Below are positions 42,453 to 44,829 of a stretch of 44,829 bases of DNA, one piece after another (the stretch's first letter is position 1; each line of letters begins with the position of its first letter). The notes beneath the pieces are model-generated. The model was not told where the DNA came from. It was given only the letters and a program-made list of their open reading frames with translations, and made no database searches. The translations under genes were made by a program, and so were the position numbers. Where the stretch lies: positions 1-44,829 of the forward strand of contig NZ_LCTF01000021.1 of NCBI RefSeq assembly GCF_001663375.1, given 5' to 3'. This DNA comes from Caldivirga sp. MU80 (GTDB taxonomy: Archaea > Thermoproteota > Thermoprotei > Thermoproteales > Thermocladiaceae).

Positions 42453-43613
42453 TCACAGGTTTATTATTGATAATGGGATCTTCATTTCATCGGCCAGTAG
42501 GCCGGCGTGATGACCCTTAAACTTCATCACCTTGTCATCATTAAGCTTATAGAGGTAGATCAACACAGTTGAATCAGTTGGTATGGCCCATACGTCGCCC
42601 ATTCTTGACGCAGTATTGCCAGTGACACCACCCAGTAGTTCATTAATTTCACTTGCATTGTATATTAGTAGTGGCTTGCCTATTGCAGACAAAACTTCCC
42701 TAACTTCACCCTCAAGGGATCTGTCACCTAGCTTTAACTGAAGGGCTCTGGGTTCACCGTAGGGGGCTATGGATAGTGAATCCATGAGCCTAGTAATTAT
42801 CCTTAGGTTAACCACATCCCCCTGCATTACTTGGACTTGCCCATGGTCAGCGGTTATCACTACAGTTGTTGATTGGGGTAAGTGCCTAATTAACCTGCCC
42901 AATGAGTTAAGTAGTTCAACCAACGCCACCCTGTACTCCATGGAGCCTGGCCCATATTCATGCTGAACAGAGTCCAGAAGTGGTATGTAGACGTAGACCA
43001 GTGAATTACCCTCAACGGCCCTTGAAGCCAACACTAGGGCGTCATAAACGCTGATGTACTCCTTAATCTCAGCACCCCTGTAAATCAGGTCTGATAGCCC
43101 GCCACTTAAGCCCTTTGGCAGTATGACTACTGATTGGTAACCGTTAGCCTTAGCCTCCTCAAATATAGTTGAGCCACCATAGAATATGACTCTTGGGTCG
43201 TAGCCTGCATCCTTCAACCCATTCCTCTTACCCTCCGGCATAGGCCCCATCGTTAACGTGTTGACTAGGCCACCGGTCTCCTTAACGTACATGACCGTAC
43301 CGAGCACGCTATGGACACCAGGCGGCACGCCCATGGATAGTGTTGTTAATACCGTTGAAGTAACTGATGGGAAGACTGTGGTTAATTCGTGAACTTCCCC
43401 AAGCCACTTAGCCTCCTCACATTCACCACAGTACTGTTTAAGGTGAACGTAACCTAAGCCATCAATTAGCATTAGTAGGATTCTCCTACCCTGAATCCTA
43501 TCTAGGTCATCCCTTAACCCTGCGTATTGGCTTTTAACACCTAGGAAACTACCTATTGAGACTGATAGATTAAGTATACTTCCCCCGGCATAATCAGGTT
43601 TAACCAGGTCCAC
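42453..43613 (-). CDS. Alkaline phosphatase-superfamily phosphodiesterase/nucleotide pyrophosphatase
   Basis: 386 aa. The metal-binding Asp is in RRILLMLIDGLGYVHL near residue 52, and the Thr nucleophile is in TTVFPSVTSTVLTTLSMG, the type I phosphodiesterase core. LLDSVQHEYGPGS has Asp and His of metal site 1, TVVITADHGQVQ has Asp-His of metal site 2, and KGHHAGLLADE holds the last His. Such enzymes cleave phosphoanhydrides or phosphodiesters of nucleotides or sugars with two Zn ions. No signal peptide is seen, so it is probably cytoplasmic. It carries CGEC near residue 65. The true substrate is unknown. It diverges from the MoaD-like gene. Confidence 0.85.
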   Translation of the reverse strand: MDLVKPDYAGGSILNLSVSIGSFLGVKSQYAGLRDDLDRIQGRRILLMLIDGLGYVHLKQYCGECEEAKWLGEVHELTTVFPSVTSTVLTTLSMGVPPGVHSVLGTVMYVKETGGLVNTLTMGPMPEGKRNGLKDAGYDPRVIFYGGSTIFEEAKANGYQSVVILPKGLSGGLSDLIYRGAEIKEYISVYDALVLASRAVEGNSLVYVYIPLLDSVQHEYGPGSMEYRVALVELLNSLGRLIRHLPQSTTVVITADHGQVQVMQGDVVNLRIITRLMDSLSIAPYGEPRALQLKLGDRSLEGEVREVLSAIGKPLLIYNASEINELLGGVTGNTASRMGDVWAIPTDSTVLIYLYKLNDDKVMKFKGHHAGLLADEMKIPLSIINL

Positions 43614-43711
43614 GTCTTAGGGCGTGTCTCAGCGTTTTTTAACCATTACATTAGATGCATTAGCCCTATTGAACAACCTAAGTGGTCTTGCCTCTTTGCA
43701 CTACAGGAAAA

Positions 43712-43723
43712 GATTTATTAGAC
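43712..43723 (+). promoter_or_regulatory. TATA-like box of the MoaD-like gene
   Basis: GATTTATTAGAC is centred 27 nt before the ATG at 43744. It rules out the upstream frame extension to 43624, which would contain its own promoter. Confidence 0.5.
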
Positions 43724-43743
43724 CCTTGATGGCGACTCAATGC

Positions 43744-44028
43744 ATGAAGGTTACGGTCAAGTTCCTTGCAATATTCTATGAGATGGCTAAGACACTTAGG
43801 ATGGAGATTGAGGTACCTGATGGAATAACGGTAAGGGAATTGCTTAAGATCATCGATGAGAGGGTTAACCCAAACATATCTAAAACGTTGCTTAATGATG
43901 ATAGTGGGTTAAGGGAAGGATATAATATTCTGGTTAATGGTAAATCCCTGGACTACATTAAGGGCCTTGACACCATCCTAAATAATGGTGATGAAGTAGT
44001 CCTCTTACCACCCATAGGCGGTGGTTAA
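43744..44028 (+). CDS. MoaD/ThiS-like ubiquitin-fold sulfur carrier
   Basis: 94 aa from the ATG at 43744. It begins MKVTVKFLAIFYEMAKTL, has PDGITVRELLKIIDE in the middle, NILVNGKSLDYIKGLDTILN, and ends DEVVLLPPIGGG. The Gly-Gly terminus is where an E1-like enzyme activates the protein and a thiocarboxylate is formed. In this class it could be the small subunit of molybdopterin synthase or a tRNA-thiolation/SAMP-type carrier. The tungsten enzymes in this window (GAPOR and AOR) need pterin cofactor, so a cofactor role fits; this is inference. The gene stands alone. Confidence 0.85.
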   Translation: MKVTVKFLAIFYEMAKTLRMEIEVPDGITVRELLKIIDERVNPNISKTLLNDDSGLREGYNILVNGKSLDYIKGLDTILNNGDEVVLLPPIGGG

Positions 44029-44092
44029 GCTAGTGGTCTCCATCGTGAATGGCAAGGATTCTGTACTCACTGAGCTGTTTCGGTTTTCTTGA

Positions 44093-44829
44093 TTATTTGT
44101 AGTGTACATATTTATTAATGCCTAAGCCTCTTAGGGCTATTAAGTAGGCTGATGTTGTGTGTCTGTCTAGTCCGTGTTTCTTCATTAGTTCGTCGTATTT
44201 TGTTGAGTTTGTTGTTCCCCTTGGGTTCACGTATTTGGTTTCTATGCTGTATAGTGGTGCCTTCATGGCTATTTTCTCAATGATTGTGCTTCTGAAGGTC
44301 ATGACCTTGTGGTTGTAGTTCTCATGCTTCCTATCACCATTCCAAACCCACATTAGCTTCAGCCTACCGAGAACCTCTGGGTTTTCTAGGAACAAAATCC
44401 TAACACCATGGTGGTAGGCGTAGTTGAGCATTTCATGAATCCTCACGCCGATTATGCTCCACGCACTGTGCTTGGGGAAGCCTCGTGCAGTCACCTCACT
44501 GAACCAGAAGGTGTGGGTGTCCCTAAGCTCACCCTCCTCATCAATGATTGCTAGGTTGATTCTATCCGAGTTAACGTCAACACCACCAATGAGCTTGCCA
44601 CTGTTTTTCTTATGCCTAGTCATGTGCTCATAATAAACATCCATTGGCACTGTCACTTGAATCTCACCATGAACCCACAGTTGACTACCCCTAACACCGT
44701 AATCCCTAACCACAACCCTACCCATGTACTTGACACGTTCAAAAAGAACAGCATTGAGCAATTCCCTGTAACTCCTCGACACAGTGGGCTTTATAACAAC
44801 CCTACTAATCGACCCATTAAACCTAACAG
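44093..44829 (-). CDS. TnpB-like RuvC protein (IS200/IS605 OrfB family), 5' part beyond the window
   Basis: At least 245 residues; the frame is still open at base 44829, so the N terminus lies off the edge. The RuvC catalytic positions can be assigned as Asp in KLIGGVDVNSDRINLAIID, Glu in RILFLENPEVLGRLKL, and Asp in HGLDRHTTSAYLIALRGLG. The zinc ribbon that normally lies between the last two motifs (two CxxC pairs) is missing: YVNPRGTTNSTKYDELM runs directly into the third motif with no Cys. No TnpA gene, recognisable end repeat or structured RNA lies in the 64 bp after its stop. It may be a reduced, possibly domesticated, TnpB; whether it can cut DNA is unknown. Confidence 0.8.
   Translation of the reverse strand, partial: VRFNGSISRVVIKPTVSRSYRELLNAVLFERVKYMGRVVVRDYGVRGSQLWVHGEIQVTVPMDVYYEHMTRHKKNSGKLIGGVDVNSDRINLAIIDEEGELRDTHTFWFSEVTARGFPKHSAWSIIGVRIHEMLNYAYHHGVRILFLENPEVLGRLKLMWVWNGDRKHENYNHKVMTFRSTIIEKIAMKAPLYSIETKYVNPRGTTNSTKYDELMKKHGLDRHTTSAYLIALRGLGINKYVHYK

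Overview
The window reads as chromosome of a hyperthermophilic crenarchaeon of the order Thermoproteales, probably Caldivirga- or Vulcanisaeta-like. The genus is inferred from gene content and moderate GC; no ribosomal RNA is present to confirm it. Archaeal markers include crenactin, ribosomal protein LX, prefoldin alpha, FtsY, TATA-binding protein, aRF1, a GMP synthase split into two genes, a GAPOR-type ferredoxin oxidoreductase and a KdaD-type dehydratase. Most first genes of transcription units are leaderless: a TATA-like box lies about 24-30 nt before the start codon. Genes inside operons use GGTGA-type ribosome binding sites or abut the previous gene. Several starts were reset with this rule.

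Layout. 1-4.5 kb: an edge fragment, a sugar-isomerase-like protein (FucI/COG2407 fold) and a large orphan solute-binding lipoprotein-like receptor. 4.8-8.4 kb: crenactin, divergent from an LX-pfdA-ftsY operon, then a small membrane protein. 8.4-13.5 kb: an ABC exporter pair, CinA-N, an unusual NRAMP transporter, an unknown Cys-rich protein and TBP. 13.6-20.1 kb: a GC-rich hairpin element, a MOP-type flippase, an orphan type II/IV secretion ATPase, the two GMP synthase subunits and a second FucI-like paralogue. 20.2-22.9 kb: a tiny basic protein, DUF763 and aRF1. 22.9-29.4 kb: metabolism, with GAPOR, a glutaredoxin-like fusion, homoserine kinase, an aldehyde:ferredoxin oxidoreductase and KdaD. 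29.5-36.6 kb: PIN nuclease, HAD phosphatase, YjjX-type NTPase, acetyl-CoA synthetase, NagA, DUF1614 and MTA/SAH deaminase. 36.7-40.2 kb: a broken aspartic protease gene split by a mobile structured repeat, CobQ, DUF89 and a second copy of the repeat. 40.2-44.8 kb: dihydrolipoamide dehydrogenase, DUF59, a phosphodiesterase, a MoaD-like protein and a TnpB-like gene running off the right edge.

The most unusual signal is a pair of about 220-bp repeats at 36.86-37.08 and 39.94-40.16 kb. Each folds into a 12-bp closing stem around two hairpins. The closing stem keeps perfect pairing in both copies through a compensatory base-pair change, so structure appears to be selected. One copy has landed exactly in the catalytic Asp-Thr-Gly codons of a retropepsin-like gene. 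A third GC-rich element at 13.63-13.73 kb shares the terminal motif and supplies the end of the flippase reading frame.

Two further genes, aRF1 and the ABC ATPase, have an ATG near the predicted transcript start that is one base out of frame with the conserved protein. Each short ATG frame ends at an in-frame TAG. This could be sequence error, mutation, non-AUG initiation or, for the release factor, a frameshift-based autoregulation. Metabolically, GAPOR (glycolysis), AOR, KdaD (pentose oxidation), Acs (acetate) and Lpd fit a heterotroph that passes electrons to ferredoxin, but few of these genes are co-transcribed. No tRNA, rRNA or CRISPR array was found.
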